Source of the DNA: Propionibacteriaceae bacterium
GTDB lineage: Bacteria; Actinomycetota; Actinomycetes; Propionibacteriales; Propionibacteriaceae
Assembly (NCBI GenBank): GCA_030528545.1
Contig: JAUMYR010000070.1
Coordinates: 1-13,378 of the forward strand
Direction: 5' to 3'
DNA: 13,378 nt
Shown: in pieces, positions 13,189-13,378 of the stretch
Layout: every line of letters starts with the position of its first letter
Position numbering within the stretch: the stretch's first letter is position 1
Made by a program: the position numbers and the translations under genes
Notes under the pieces: model-generated
Database searches by the model: none
What the model was told of the DNA's origin: nothing
Seen by the model: only the letters and a program-made list of their open reading frames with translations

Positions 13189-13378
13189 GCTTTCACGGCT
13201 TGGCTGGCCGCTCATCCCCAAGCTTTCCGTGAGGGGTTCAGGTCGTTGCGATGGATGGACTTCACCGGGCACCCGTCCGCTGCCGCTGAAGCTCTTGAGC
13301 ATGTGACCACGGTCATGGACCCGCTCCACGTGATGGCTCTCATCGGTGAAAGGCTCGACTGCTGCCCTCGACGCCTCC
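13189..13378 (+). pseudogene. Decayed ISL3-family transposase fragment
   Basis: Translation from 13189 gives AFTAWLAAHPQAFREG. Read one base out of phase, 13236-13259 gives VQVVAMDG. From 13261 the first frame resumes with FTGHPSAAAEALEHVTTV and MDPLHVMALIGERLDCC up to the window end. Joined, this matches the ISL3 DDE transposase pattern VVAMDGFTG ... AVxVMDPFHVVxLAGxxLD, including the catalytic-region Asp residues in MDG and MDP. The middle block is in frame only if a base was lost in the G run at 13233-13236 and a C was gained at 13260, that is, two compensating indels. A TAG at 13186-13188 lies just upstream, and the N-terminal half with its zinc-binding region is absent, since an unrelated gene ends at 13101. 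It is therefore a 5'-truncated, inactive remnant whose 3' part leaves the window. The family call comes from motif recall. Confidence 0.7.

Noticed and set aside
1..13378. CRISPR array, phage module or large novel defence system
   Set aside because: No regularly spaced repeats, no Cas-, integrase- or nuclease-like genes were seen; nearly all the DNA is accounted for by housekeeping and hexitol genes.

Overview
This is a 13.4 kb stretch of high-GC, gene-dense chromosome from an actinobacterium. The run rplU-rpmA ... obgE-proB-(PQ-loop gene)-proA-small membrane gene-nadD-rsfS-histidine phosphatase is the order familiar from Actinobacteria. A PTS hexitol operon, an ISL3-type transposase remnant and promoters with TAnnnT -10 boxes close to start codons are compatible with a Propionibacteriales-like host, but that lower rank is a guess. 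Almost every gene reads on the + strand.

Layout. (1) 1-318: the C-terminal end of a major-facilitator transporter. (2) 471-1232: a good sigma-70-type promoter, rplU and rpmA (ribosomal proteins bL21 and bL27), and a strong intrinsic terminator. (3) 1233-5459: a hexitol module with a long upstream region, a promoter flanked by AAACAAA/TTTGTTT boxes, a fused EIICBA mannitol-type PTS permease, a zinc-dependent medium-chain dehydrogenase and a DeoR-family repressor. This module separates rpmA from obgE, which are usually adjacent in actinobacteria. (4) 5607-8243: the GTPase gene obgE, apparently leaderless, overlapping proB. (5) 8245-10105: a seven-helix PQ-loop membrane protein between proB and proA, then proA with its own leaderless-type -10 box. 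(6) 10361-12124: a tightly overlapped chain of a 41-residue membrane protein, nadD, rsfS and a histidine phosphatase, joined by TAATG, GTGA and ATGA overlaps. (7) 12414-12575: a complete tRNA-Ala(GGC) unit with promoter and terminator. (8) 12649-13378: a less GC-rich accessory end with an unknown cysteine-bearing protein and a 5'-truncated, frameshifted ISL3-family transposase remnant.

How the genes work together. The housekeeping genes serve translation and ribosome assembly (bL21, bL27, Obg, RsfS, tRNA-Ala), proline synthesis (ProB, ProA) and NAD synthesis (NadD). The hexitol module would import and phosphorylate a sugar alcohol, oxidise the hexitol phosphate to a ketose phosphate, and control itself through the DeoR repressor. 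I see no CRISPR array and no evident large new defence or biosynthetic system. The most interesting points are the candidate operator, the recurrent leaderless promoter pattern, the two small or uncharacterised membrane genes embedded in essential operons, the unknown Met-Cys protein, and the decayed transposase with compensating frameshifts.
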